From Bathymodiolus brooksi (taxonomy: Eukaryota > Mollusca > Bivalvia > Mytilida > Modiolidae), in NCBI GenBank assembly GCA_963680875.1, contig OY804580.1, positions 99,548,000 through 99,611,999 on the forward strand: a stretch of 64,000 nucleotides of DNA, given 5' to 3'. Shown here in pieces: positions 1-12,973 of the stretch. Within the stretch, counting starts at the first letter, position 1, and each line of letters starts with the position of its first letter. A model generated the notes under the pieces. That model ran no database searches. It was given only the letters and a program-made list of their open reading frames with translations, and was not told the DNA's origin. Both the position numbers and the translations under genes were made by a program.

Positions 1-3000
1 TTACATGGAATCTGATGTGTCCTAGGGAAGCCAATGTAGGAAATCTTTGTTAATATAACTGTATAAACCTTAACATGAAATCTGATGTGTCCCAGGGAAG
101 CCAATGTAGGAAATCTTTGTTAATATAACTGTATAAACCTTAACATGAAATCTGATGTGTCCCAGGGAAACCAATGTAGGAAATCTTTGTTAATATAACT
201 GTATAAACCTTAACATGAAATCTGATGTGTCCAAGGGAAGACAATGTAGGGAATCTTTGTTAATATAACTGTATAAACCTTAACATGAAATCTGATGTGT
301 CCCAGGGAAGCCAATGTAGGAAATCTTTGTTAATATAACTGTATAAACCTTAACATGAAATCTGATGTGTCCTAGGGAAGACAATGTAGGGAATCTTTGT
401 TAATATAACTGTATAAACCTTACATGGAATCTGATGTGTCCTAGGGAAGCCAATGTAGGAAATCTTTGTTAATATAACTGTATAAACCTTAACATGAAAT
501 CTGATGTGTCCCAGGGAAGCCAATGTAGGAAATCTTTGTTAATATAACTGTATAAACCTTAACATGAAATCTGATGTGTCCCAGGGAAGCCAATGTAGGA
601 AATCTTTGTAAATATAACTGTATAAACCTTAACATGAAATCTGATGTGTCCTAGGGAAGCCAATGTAGGAAATCTTTGTTAATATAACTGTATAAACCTT
701 AACATGAAATCTGATGTGTCCCAGGGAAGCCAATGTAGGAAATCTTTGTTAATATAACTGTATAAACCTTAACATGAAATCTGATGTGTCCCAGGGAAGC
801 CAATGTAGGGAATCTTTGTTAATATAACTGTATAAACCTTAACATGAAATCTGATGTGTCCTAGGGAAGTCAATGTAGGAAATCTTTGTTAATATAACTG
901 TATAAACCTTACATGAAATCTGATGTGTCCTAGGGAAGACAATGTAGGAAATCTTTGTTAATATAACTGTATAAACCTTAACATGAAATCTGATGTGTCC
1001 CAGGGAAGCCAATGTAGGAAATCTTTGTTAATATAACTATAAACCTTAACATGAAATCTGATGTGTCCCAGGGAAACCAATGTAGGAAATCTTTGTTAAT
1101 ATAACTGTATAAACCTTACATGAAATCTGATGTGTCCCAGGGAAGCCAATGTAGGAAATCTTTGTTAATATAACTGTATAAACCTTAACATGAAATCTGA
1201 TGTGTCCCGGGGAAGCCAATGTAGGGAATCTTTGTTAATATAACTGTATAAACCTTAACATGAAATCTGATGTGTCCTAGGGAAGCCAATGTAGGAAATC
1301 TTTGTTAATATAACTGTATAAACCTTACATGAAATCTGATGTGTCCTAGGGAAGCCAATGTAGGGAATCTTTGTTAATATAACTGTATAAACCTTAACAT
1401 GAAATCTGATGTGTCCTAGGGAAGCCAATGTAGGGAATCTTTGTTAATATAACTGTATAAACCTTAACATGAAATCTGATGTGTCCTAGGGAAGCCAATG
1501 TAGGGAATCTTTGTTAATATAACTGTATAAACCTTAACATGAAATCTGATGTGTCCCAGGGAAGCCAATGTAGGAAATCTTTGTTAATATAACTATAAAC
1601 CTTAACATGAAATCTGATGTGTCCCAGGGAAGCCAATGTAGGAAATCTTTGTTAATATAACTGTATAAACCTTAACATGAAATCTGATGTGTCCTAGGGA
1701 AGCCAATGTAGGGAATCTTTGTTAATATAACTGTATAAACCTTAACATGAAATCTGATGTGTCCCAGGGAAGCCAATGTAGGAAATCTTTGTTAATATAA
1801 CTATAAACCTTAACATGAAATCTGATGTGTCCCAGGGAAGCCAATGTAGGAAATCTTTGTTAATATAACTATAAACCTTAACATGAAATCTGATGTGTCC
1901 TAGGGAAGCCAATGTAGGGAATCTTTGTTAATATAACTGTATAAACCTTAACATGGAATCTGATGTGTCCTAGGGAAGACAATGTAGGAAATCTTTGTTA
2001 ATATAACTGTATAAACCTTACATGAAATCTGATGTGTCCTAGGGAAGCCAATGTAGGAAATCTTTGTTAATATAACTGTATAAACCGTACATGAAATCTG
2101 ATGTGTCCTAGGGAAGCCAATGTAGGAAATCTTTGTTAATATAACTGTATAAACCTTAACATGGAATCTGATGTGTCCTAAGGAAGCCAATGTAGGAAAT
2201 CTTTGTTAATATAACTATAAACCTTAACATGAAATCTGATGTGTCCCAGGGAAGACAATGTAGGGAATCTTTGTTAATATAACTATAAACCTTAACATGA
2301 AATCTGATGTGTCCCAGGGAAACCAATGTAGGGAATCTTTGTTAATATAACTATAAACCTTAACATGAAATCTGATGTGTCCCAGGGAAGACAATGTAGG
2401 GAATCTTTGTTAATATAACTATAAACCTTAACATGAAATCTGATGTGTCCAAGGGAAGACAATGTAGGGAATCTTTGTTAATATAACTGTATAAACCTTA
2501 ACATGAAATCTGATGTGTCCCAGGGAAGCCAATGTAGGAAATCTTTGTTAATATAACTGTATAAACCTTAACATGAAATCTGATGTGTCCAAGGGAAGAC
2601 AATGTAGGGAATCTTTGTTAATATAACTGTATAAACCTTAACATGAAATCTGATGTGTCCTAGGGAAGCCAATGTAGGGAATCTTTGTTAATATACCTGT
2701 ATAAACCTTAACATGAAATCTGATGTGTCCCAGGCAAACCAATGTAGGAAATCTTTGTTAATATAACTGTATAAACCTTAACATGAAATCTGATGTGTCC
2801 CAGGGAAGACAATGTAGGAAATCTTTGTTAATATAACTGTGTAAACCTTACATGAAATCTGATGTGTCCCAGGGAAGCCAATGTAGGAAATCTTTGTTAA
2901 TATAACTATAAACCTTAACATGAAATCTGATGTGTCCCAGGGAAGCCAATGTAGGAAATCTTTGTTAATATAACTGTATAAACCTTAACATGAAATCTGA

Positions 3001-6000
3001 TGTGTCCTAGGGAAGCCAATGTAGGAAATCTTTGTTAATATAACTGTATAAACCTTAACATGAAATCTGATGTGTCCTAGGGAAGACAATGTAGGGAATC
3101 TTTGTTAATATAACTGTATAAACCTTAACATGAAATCTGATGTGTCCTAGGGAAGCCAATGTAGGGAATCTTTGTTAATATACCTGTATAAACCTTAACA
3201 TGAAATCTGATGTGTCCCAGGGAAACCAATGTAGGAAATCTTTGTTAATATAACTGTATAAACCTTAACATGAAATCTGATGTGTCCCAGGGAAGACAAT
3301 GTAGGAAATCTTTGTTAATATAACTGTGTAAACCTTACATGAAATCTGATGTGTCCCAGGGAAGCCAATGTAGGAAATCTTTGTTAATATAACTATAAAC
3401 CTTAACATGAAATCTGATGTGTCCCAGGGAAGCCAATGTAGGAAATCTTTGTTAATATAACTGTATAAACCTTAACATGAAATCTGATGTGTCCCAGGGA
3501 AGCCAATGTAGGAAATCTTTGTTAATATAACTATAAACCTTAACATGAAATCTGTTGTGTCCTAGGGAAGACAATGTAGGGAATCTTTGTTAATATAACT
3601 GTATAAACCTTAACATGAAATCTGATGTGTCCTAGGGAAGACAATGTAGGGAATCTTTGTTAATATAACTGTATAAACCTTAACATGAAATCTGATGTGT
3701 CCTAGGGAAGCCAATGTAGGAAATCTTTGTTAATATAACTGTATAAACCTTAACATGAAATCTGATGTGTCCCAGGGAAGCCAATGTAGGAAATCTTTGT
3801 TAATATAACTGTATAAACCTTAACATGAAATCTGATGTGTCCTAGGGAAGTCAATGTAGGAAATCTTTGTTAATATAACTGTATAAACCTTAACATGAAA
3901 TCTGATGTGTCCTAGGGAAGACAATGTAGGAAATCTTTGTTAATATAACTGTATAAACCTTAACATGAAATCTGATGTGTCCCAGGGAAGACAATGTAGG
4001 AAATCTTTGTTAATATAACTGTATAAACCTTAACATGAAATCTGATGTGTCCCAGGGAAGACAATGTAGGAAATCTTTGTTAATATAACTGTATAAACCT
4101 TAACATGAAATCTGATGTGTCCCAGGGAAGACAATGTAGGGAATCTTTGTTAATATAACTGTATAAACCTTAACATGAAATCTGATGTGTCCCAGGGAAG
4201 ACAATGTAGGAAATCTTTGTTAATATAACTGTATAAACCTTAACATGAAATCTGATGTGTCCCAGGGAAGCCAATGTAGGAAATCTTTGTTAATATAACT
4301 ATAAACCTTAACATGAAATCTGATGTGTCCTAGGGAAGCCAATGTAGGAAATCTTTGTTAATATAACTGTATAAACCTTAACATGAAATCTGATGTGTCC
4401 TAGGGAAGACAATGTAGGGAATCTTTGTTAATATAACTGTATAAACCTTAACATGAAATCTGATGTGTCCTAGGGAAGCCAATGTAGGAAATCTTTGTTA
4501 ATATAACTATAAACCTTAACATGAAATCTGATGTGTCCTAGGGAAGCCAATGTAGGGAATCTTTGTTAATATAACTGTATAAAACTTAACATGAAATCTG
4601 ATGTGTCCAAGGGAAGCCAATGTAGGGAATCTTTGTTAATATAACTGTATAAACCTTAACATGGAATCTGATGTGTCCTAGGGAAGTCAATGTAGGAAAT
4701 CTTTGTTAATATAACTGTATAAACCTTACATGAAATCTGATGTGTCCAAGGGAAGCCAATGTAGGGAATCTTTGTTAATATAACTGTATAAATCTTAACA
4801 TGGAATCTGATGTGTCCCAGGGAAGCCAATGTAGGAAATCTTTGTTAATATAACTATAAACCTTAACATGAAATCTGATGTGTCCTAGGGAAGACAATGT
4901 AGGAAATCTTTGTTAATATAACTGTATAAACCTTACATGAAATCTGATGTGTCCTAGGGAAGCCAATGTAGGAAATCTTTGTTAATATAACTGTATAAAC
5001 CGTACATGAAATCTGATGTGTCCTAGGGAAGCCAATGTAGGAAATCTTTGTTAATATAACTGTATAAACCTTAACATGGAATCTGATGTGTCCTAAGGAA
5101 GCCAATGTAGGAAATCTTTGTTAATATAACTATAAACCTTAACATGAAATCTGATGTGTCCCAGGGAAGACAATGTAGGGAATCTTTGTTAATATAACTG
5201 TATAAACCTTAACATGAAATCTGATGTGTCCTAGGGAAGACAATGTAGGAAATCTTTGTTAATATAACTGTATAAACCTTACATGAAATCTGATGTGTCC
5301 CAGGGAAGACAATGTAGGAAATCTTTATTAATATAACTGTATAAACCTTAACATGAAATCTGATGTGTCCCAGGGAAGACAATGTAGGGAATCTTTGTTA
5401 ATATAACTGTATAAACCTTAACATGAAATCTGATGTGTCCTAGGGAAGCCAATGTAGGGAATCTTTGTTAATATAACTGTATAAACCTTAACATGAAATC
5501 TGATGTGTCCCAGGGAAGCCAATGTAGGGAATCATTGTTAATATAACTGTATAAACCTTAACATGAAATCTGATGTGTCCCAGGGAAACCAATGTAGGGA
5601 ATCATTGTTAATATAACTGTATAAACCTTAACATGAAATCTGATGTGTCCCAGGGAAGCCAATGTAGGGAATCTTTGTTAATATAACTGTATAAACCTTA
5701 ACATGAAATCTGATGTGTCCCAGGGAAGACAATGTAGGGAATCTTTGTTAATATAACTATAAACCTTAACATGAAATCTGATGTGTCCTAGGGAAGACAA
5801 TGTAGGAAATCTTTGTTAATATAACTGTATAAACCTTAACATGAAATCTGATGTGTCCTAGGGAAGCCAATGTAGGAAATCTTTGTTAATATAACTGTAT
5901 AAACCTTAACATGAAATCGGATGTGTCCCAGGGAAGCCAATGTAGGAAATCTTTGTTAATATAACTGTATAAACCTTAACATGAAATCTGATGTGTCCCA

Positions 6001-7946
6001 GGGAAGACAATGTAGGAAATCTTTGTTAATATAACTGTATAAACCTTAACATGAAATCTGATGTGTCCCAGGGAAGCCAATGTAGGAAATCTTTGTTAAT
6101 ATAACTGTATAAACCTTAACATGAAATCTGATGTGTCCTAGGGAAGCCAATGTAGGAAATCTTTGTTAATATAACTGTATAAAACTTAACATGAAATCTG
6201 ATGTGTCCCAGGGAAGACAATGTAGGGAATCTTTGTTAATATAACTATAAACCTTAACATGAAATCTGATGTGTCCTAGGGAAGACAATGTAGGAAATCT
6301 TTGTTAATATAACTATAAACCTTAACATGAAATCTGATGTGTCCCAGGGAAACCAATGTAGGAAATCTTTGTTAATATAACTGTATAAACCTTAACATGA
6401 AATCTGATGTGTCCCAGGGAAGACAATGTAGGAAATCTTTGTTAATATAACTGTATAAACCTTAACATGAAATCTGATGTGTCCTAGGGAAGCCAATGTA
6501 GGAAATCTTTGTTAATATAACTATAAACCTTAACATGAAATCTGATGTGTCCCAGGGAAGTCAATGTAGGAAATCTTTGTTAATATAACTGTATAAACCT
6601 TAACATGAAATCTGATGTGTCCTAGGGAAGCCAATGTAGGAAATCTTTGTTAATATAACTGTATAAACCTTACATGAAATCTGATGTGTCCCAGGGAAGC
6701 CAATGTAGGGAATCTTTGTTAATATAACTGTATAAACCTTAACATGAAATCTGATGTGTCCCAGGGAAGCCAATGTAGGAAATCTTTGTTAATATAACTA
6801 TAAACCTTAACATGAAATCTGATGTGTCCCAGGGAAGTCAATGTAGGAAATCTTTGTTAATATAACTATAAACCTTAACATGAAATCTGATGTGTCCTAG
6901 GGAAGCCAATGTAGGGAATCTTTGTTAATATAACTGTATAAACCTTAACATGGAATCTGATGTGTCCCGGGGAAGCCAATGTAGGAAATCTTTGTTAATA
7001 TAACTGTATAAACCTTAACATGAAATCTGATGTGTCCCAGGGAAGCCAATGTAGGAAATCTTTGTTAATATAACTGTATAAACCTTACATGGAATCTGAT
7101 GTGTCCTAAGGAAGCCAATGTAGGAAATCTTTGTTAATATAACTGTATAAACCTTAACATGGAATCTGATGTGTCCTAAGGAAGCCAATGTAGGAAATCT
7201 TTGTTAATATAACTGTATAAACCTTAACATGAAATCTGATTTGTCCCAGGGAAACCAATGTAGGAAATCTTTGTTAATATAACTGTATAAACCTTAACAT
7301 GAAATCTGATGTGTCCCAGGGAAGCCAATGTAGGAAATCTTTGTTAATATAACTGTATAAACCTTAACATGAAATCTGATGTGTCATAGGGAAGTCAATG
7401 TAGGAAATCTTTGTTAATATAACTGTATAAACCTTAACATGAAATCTGATGTGTCCTAGGGAAGCCAATGTAGGGAATCTTTGTTAATATAACTGTATAA
7501 ACCTTAACATGAAATCTGATGTGTCCCAGGGAAGCCAATGTAGGAAATCTTTGTTAATATAACTATAAACCTTAACATGAAATCTGATGTGTCCCAGGGA
7601 AGCCAATGTAGGAAATCTTTGTTAATATAACTGTATAAACCGTACATGAAATCTGATGTGTCCTAGGGAAGCCAATGTAGGGAATCTTTGTTAATATAAC
7701 TGTATAAACCTTAACATGAAATCTGATGTGTCCCAGGGAAGCCAATGTAGGAAATCTTTGTTAATATAACTATAAACCTTAACATGAAATCTGATATGTC
7801 CTAGGGAAGCCAATGTAGGGAATCTTTGTTAATATAACTGTATAAACCTTAACATGAAATCTGAGGTGTCCTAGGGAAGCCAATGTAGGGAATCTTTGTT
7901 AATATAACTGTATAAACCTTAACATGAAATCTGATGTGTCCCAGGC
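1..7946. repeat. ~70-bp satellite array, about 114 copies
   Basis: An uninterrupted head-to-tail array that begins before the window. The common unit is 70 bp (core AACATGAAATCTGATGTGTC, then a CCAGGGAAGCCAATGTAGG block and an A+T-rich half). A 69-bp variant lacks one A before CATG, and a 68-bp variant lacks GT in the AACTGTATAAACC segment. Units differ by recurring point variants (cc/ct/ca before AGGGAAG, agcc/agac/agtc/aacc, GGAAA/GGGAA). Shared private variants show block duplications: about 1951-2290 matches 4866-5205, and about 2641-2960 matches 3128-3450. No gene is present; open frames occur only where 69-bp units happen to be consecutive. Confidence 0.97.
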
Positions 7947-7974
7947 AAGTTCAGTTTAGATAGATTTCACTGTA
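7941..7974 (-). mobile_element. pogo/Tigger-like terminal repeat closing the satellite
   Basis: Read on the minus strand this begins TACAGTGAAATCTATCTAAA and runs into CTGGGACACATC, where the satellite starts. The same layout (CAGTG, then a TCTGTCTAA-type block, then TTGGGACCA) opens the MITEs at 16778 and 33179. I infer that the 70-bp satellite grew inside, and includes part of, such a MITE. The left end lies outside the window. Confidence 0.55.
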
Positions 7975-8162
7975 TTTCACTGTATTTATTTTTCCAAAAT
8001 TCGGCACATAAATTTAGCTGTTTTAAAGAAACGTTTAACTGCCTTAGTATACTACGAATTCATTTGTTGCCAGCTTCTTTAGTGAACACCTTTTTACCAT
8101 AAAGTTTCCAGATTGAACTACATATGAAATAAAATTCAGAATATTGTTACAGTAAATATGAT

Positions 8163-8234
8163 ATATGGAACACCTGTCTATTCCGAACACAATATCTGAT
8201 CTCATGGAGGTTTTGTTAGACAGATTTCACTGCA
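8163..8234. mobile_element. small pogo-like MITE fragment
   Basis: Starts TATGGAACACCTGTCTATTC and ends GTTAGACAGATTTCACTGCA, which resemble the two ends of the pogo-like MITEs elsewhere in this window. It is only about 70 bp long and could be a deleted copy. Confidence 0.35.
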
Positions 8235-8350
8235 TAGAGGATTGATTATTGGAACACGTTACCTATAAAACGATCAACTTTCGATTATAATCGATCATCA
8301 GCCCAACAATACCATTAATTACAACTAGTGTATATGATACCTCATTCCCA

Positions 8351-8689
8351 CATCGGTGGTGTAACGGTTGGTGTGATTGCATCGAGTGCGGTAGATCGTG
8401 GGTTCAAGCCCTGATCGCGTCAAAGCAAGGACTATAAACTTGGTATTTGTTGCTTCTCCGCTAAGCACACAGCATTAAGGAGAAAAAGCAAAGACTGCTT
8501 GGCTCGGAATCAGGATAATGTGTCCGATTAGACAGTTTCAGTGAGCTAGCACTATAAAAATCCAACTAAGCGTGTTGTTGTAGTACAAAGCAGACCTCTT
8601 CATCATCTCATTGAACATTAACTTGTTCTCGTCATGATATAGCTGAAAAATTGCTGAGTTGGCATTAAACAACAATCACTCACTCTCTC
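8351..8689 (+). mobile_element. SINE family A, near full length
   Basis: The tRNA-like head has A-box-like GGTGTAACGGTTGG and B-box GGGTTCAAGCC (about 8400-8410). A conserved body follows (CTCCGCTAAGCACACAGCAT, GTGAGCTAGCACTATAAAA). The tail is CTGAAAAATTGCTGAGTTGG then CATTAAACAACAATCACTCA. Other copies lie at 20722, 31311, 43844 and 53537. The two RNA polymerase III boxes identify the class; the family name is not known to me. Confidence 0.85.
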
Positions 8690-9104
8690 AAATTTTGCAT
8701 TGAATCTATTGAATCAAATTAGCATTTTTATGAAAAAAACATAACCAATAAATTAACAAGGCATTAATTATTTCTCAAGGCAAGATGTAATTGCTCTAAA
8801 ACCCATTAAAAATCTAATATTTTTATAAACAATATCTTTTCTGTGGTACAATGAATTTTTTATGACCATGTGACTACAATTGAGGCAATCAGATTAATAA
8901 TTTTGTTCTGCATATTTAATAGTTTAAATTTAATTATTTTTGTCATTTAAATTTTATTATTTTGTAATTTAAATTTAATTATTTTGTAATATTTATTGAC
9001 AATATTTATTTCACCAGGAGGGCCAGGCATCAGTGATTTTATCAGAGATCGATTAGACGATGCAAATGATGAGTCAGGTGTTTAAAGGCCTTTAAGGGCA
9101 AAAC
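8690..9104. other. A+T-rich spacer
   Basis: No gene, RNA or clear repeat is seen, only poly-T/A runs and a short repeated AATTTAAATTTAATTATTTT segment near 8930-8990. Confidence 0.6.
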
Positions 9105-10005
9105 AAAAATCTGATATGATTTTTAGCGTTGTCGTCCGTTAACTTTTCGCATTTTAATCTTCTCCTGCAAAACCACTTGGTCAAATGAACCGAAACTTGG
9201 TAGGAAGCATCTACGGAAGGTCCTCTATAAAGGATGCTCATTTCATCCCGATCCGTTAACAAACATGGCCACCACAGGCAATTCTTGTTTCTGATTGGTT
9301 CATTTCCAAAAAAAAATTCTCCAATGTAGTAAACTTAAAAGGGAGATAACTCTTGCATTAAACTGTTAAAAGAAAGATAACTTGCCATTATCTCCCTTAG
9401 AAATTAACTAATGCTGATATAGTGTAACATGTGTACTATACATTACATGTAGGTATTCACATTTTAATATTCTTTTTAGCTCACCGTGCCAAAGGCAATG
9501 TGGGCTTTTGGCATCACTTGGCGTCCATTGTTTGTTGTCTGTCATCTGTTAACTTTTCACATTTTAATCTTCTCCTCTGAAACCCATCAGCCAAATGAAC
9601 TGAAACTTAGTAGGAAGCATCTATGGAAGGTCCTCTCTAAAGAGTGCACATTTTCTTATGATCCATTACCAAACATGGCCCTCCACAGGCAATTCTTGTT
9701 TCTGATTGACCAATTTTTTTAAATCTCCTCCTCTGAAACCGCTTGGCCAAATTAACAGAAACATGGCAGGGAGCACCTATGGAATGTCCTCTATGAAGAT
9801 TGCTCATTTCGTCTCGATCGGTAACAAACATGGCCACCACAGATAATTCTTGTTTCTGATTGGTCGATATCTAAAAAATCTTCTCCTCTGAAACTGCCAA
9901 GCCAAATGAACCGAAACTTGGTAGGAAGCATCTACATGTATGGAAGCTTGTGTATTAAGTTTCCTCAAAGCAGAATGAAAGGTGAGCGATACGAGCCTCT
10001 AGTTA
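9105..10005 (+). mobile_element. modular terminal-repeat element, three ~155-bp modules
   Basis: Modules starting near 9150, 9560 and 9720 share 'cttctcctctgaaac...ccaaatgaac' followed by 'ggtaggaagcatctatggaaggtcctct' and 'aacaaacatggcc', about 155 bp apart in the last two. The right end, read on the minus strand, is AACTAGAGGCTCG then GCTCACC. This matches the terminal repeat of the larger element at 12974. The left end is not clear. Short open frames here are by-products of the repeat. Confidence 0.6.
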
Positions 10006-11525
10006 AATCTTTTTTTTTAAAAAGGTCTTTTGCATACAATACAATCAATTCTGTATTTCCAATATCTTCATCTTTTTTTACAAGTGTGAATATAAGAAAG
10101 ATTTCATTGTTTCCATTGTTAATTTTATTTGCCAATCATTCCTTTAATCGTTAACTAACTATAGATATTTTTTTAATTGCTATGAGACAATTTGTAAACA
10201 ACACACATCAATTACCAGACACACTTCAGTATTGTTAGCTAGTTTTTTTTTTTGATTATGAGTAACATTTAATAATTGTCGACATTTTATTCATCATTTT
10301 TATTTCATATTTAATAATTTGTAGAAGACTTCCGAGGATGAGAAACTAAACAAGAGCTTTTACTAATAATAAACTTCTAAATGTATAATTATCGGTAATT
10401 CGGATGCAATTCCTTTGATCTCACTGAGCAATATTGTCAGTATCAACAAAATGGTTGTGATACTGGAAATTATCGGTCATTGTGACCTTGCCGATAAAAA
10501 CAATAATGTTAGGTTTTAAGTTCTTGACATACATTATAACCAGTATCACAGCTCATCCTATCTGACTTGCTGCACATGCGATACCAGTGATAATGTCTGT
10601 CTCGACCTTCAAAACTGACATTATTCTATATATATCTAACAATTTACAGTACACAAGATTTAGATTGAAAAAAAGATGAATTCATTATGTTTATGAAAGC
10701 TATGAAATCCATTTTTGAATGAAAAGCATTTTTTTTATCATTGATAATAAATACACTTTATGATAAATAATATAGATGTCTATAAGAATGAATGATCTTA
10801 AAATGATATCTGTCAAACCTATCTTGGTAAAGGGAAACAACTCTCTTTAGGAGTGACAACTCTATCTGACAAACCTATCTTGGTAAAGGGAGAAAACTCT
10901 TTCATTACGAAGAACATAGATCACTAAATCTATTCTATACATATATAAACTGATAAGGAATAACATATTTGTATATAAATCAAGATAGTTTCATATACAT
11001 TATGCATTGGTGCAGATTTTTATTAAAATGTATGTTTTTTTTATGCTTGAACATTATGTACATATTTTACACAGAGCTTATTTATCATGACATGACATTG
11101 TTTAACGTTGATTGAAATTGCTTTTTCCATCAGTTTTGTGCTTGACAGAAATTGTATATATGTTATGTACAATCTACAGAGTTTTAAATTTAATGCTAAC
11201 ATGTAGTATATACGTAAGATTTTGTGTTTAATTTAATTTTTTCTATTTTAAATGAACAAAAAATTAGTTGAATTAATTTTTTTGAATTTTTAATGTACAT
11301 TTAGTTTTATTATTTTGAGGGGAAAAAAACTAGATTTTTGTTTGTTTGTTGTAATTTCAACTGAAACATATCTAGAACATTAATATATGTACATGGAAAT
11401 AATTATTCATTAAAAGGAATCATAATAGAAATATTATATTTGGAATAAACAGGAAAGGCAATTTTTTTAAATTTCATGTACCCTTGACTTTTAAGACTTT
11501 ATAATTATTTGGTTTTCCAATATTT
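10006..11525. other. A+T-rich spacer with one 57-bp duplication
   Basis: No gene is seen. A direct duplication of about 57-bp period occurs at 10809-10905 (CAAACCTATCTTGGTAAAGG twice). The rest is poly-T/A-rich. Confidence 0.6.
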
Positions 11526-11585
11526 TGGACTCGATGAAGTAACATTCTAGAAACCTGTCCTGTGCAATAAATTATACATCTACAT
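11525..11585 (+). repeat. dispersed CTGATGA...GAAAC motif, diverged copy
   Basis: Carries GACTCGATGAAGTAACATTC followed by TAGAAACCTGTCCTGTGCAA and TAAATTATACATC. Related copies lie at 16000, 21700, 30530 and 41795. The conserved words recall a hammerhead ribozyme core, but the helices are not convincing. Confidence 0.4.
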
Positions 11586-11936
11586 TTTTATTTCATTTTT
11601 GAAAGAAAAATTTTCCAGAAATATATCAAGTTTACAACATTAATTTCATTTTTAATATATTATATTTTTTTTATTGAAATCCATTTATGCATAAAATGTT
11701 TCCATGGTAATAAAACAAATCAAAGGTTGTGATGATTTTACTTAAAATTTAATTGCTATAAAATTAACTTGTAAAGAAGATAATTTATTTGATTTTTTTC
11801 TCTTAAAACTTGCTGATTCTAGAGAGAGAAATTAAAATTATTTCTAATATGATTTTGTTCGTCTTATTGTTTTGTGAATTATCAAATATACGGCTAAATC
11901 CCAATATCAACACCATAGCTAAAATAATTTTCTGGT

Positions 11937-12085
11937 TGTGGTGGCTTATAGTGTTTAATGCCACTTTCAACAATATTTCAGTTACTGTGGCAGAAACCGG
12001 AGTACTTGGAGAAACCACCGACCTGTCGCAAGTCACTGACAAACTTTATCACATAATGTTGTATCAAGAACACCTCGCCTGAGCA
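11937..12085 (-). mobile_element. SINE family B, head-truncated
   Basis: On the plus strand it starts with the tail TTTAATGCCACTTTCAACAA and continues through the conserved CCGGAGTACTTGGAGAAACC and GTCGCAAGTCACTGACAAAC blocks. It stops before the tRNA-like head. Confidence 0.8.
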
Positions 12086-12094
12086 GTATGTAGT

Positions 12095-12585
12095 GAACAT
12101 ATTCATTTATTATACCTCATTAATATGTATTCCTCAATACATGTTTCCTATTGGCTCTTTTTGATCACGTGACCTGTGATTATTTTTGACAGTATGACCT
12201 GTGATGGAGTCATTATTGATAATGTGATAAACATGACCTAGCAATATTGACTCCATCCAAAAAGAAAATGGCCACTTTCATCACTTGAATTTCAAAAATC
12301 ATGATTTGTCATGTTCATATCGTGATAATTATGAAACAGACTATAGGTAATTTTGAATTCTAATGCAATTTGTTTGCATCGTCAGATTTGATTGGTTACT
12401 ATTCTACGTCAAATTCTCAATTTACCAGTCTTAACTAAGGGGTTCAGCTTTAAAGATCCGCCATCTTGAAATTGTGAAACACATGGTGTTCGCAATCATG
12501 ACTTTTTCAAACGTACAACAGTTTCAGGTTAAATCAACTTGGTACTTTCTCAGATTTTCAAACTATGCTCCCATTATGTCCTATG
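12095..12585. other. unannotated spacer
   Basis: Nothing coding and no clear repeat is recognised between the two SINE B copies. Confidence 0.5.
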
Positions 12586-12587
12586 GT

Positions 12588-12825
12588 TTTATGGTTTATG
12601 GTGTTTAATGCCACTTTCAACAATATTTTCAGTTATATTGGTGGAGGAAACCAGAGAAAATCACTGACATGTCGCAGGTCACTGACAAACTTTATCACAT
12701 AATGTTATATCGAGTACACCTCACCATGAACGGGGTTTGAACTCACAACTGTAGTGATGATAAGCACTGATTACACAGGTAGTTGTAAATCCAACTACCA
12801 TAAAATCACGACCACAACAGCCCTT
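12588..12825 (-). mobile_element. SINE family B
   Basis: Complete on the plus strand from the tail (GGTGTTTAATGCCACTTTC) to the tRNA-like head (GTAGTTGTAAATCCAACTAC, then ACGACCACAACAGCCC). The B-box region is degraded (GGGGTTTGAACTC). Confidence 0.85.
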
Positions 12826-12973
12826 TGTGTCCTATGTATAATAAAGTCTTGCAGTGGTGGCCATCTTTAAAATCATCACTATAAAAACAAAAGTTTCCAG
12901 AGAGGCAGTTATGGAACATTAGTGGTAAGTTTACTTTCAGACAATTCAATAAGTAAATAAAACCGCAAGTTCT

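Noticed and set aside
1948..5105. 80-codon open frames in the satellite (two identical copies)
   Set aside because: They arise where consecutive 69-bp units keep the frame. They are repeat sequence with no upstream gene structure, and 70-bp units break them.
8351..8425. Possible tRNA gene
   Set aside because: The A and B boxes belong to a SINE head. The acceptor stem and anticodon arm do not fold properly, and the same head recurs in dispersed copies with a SINE body.
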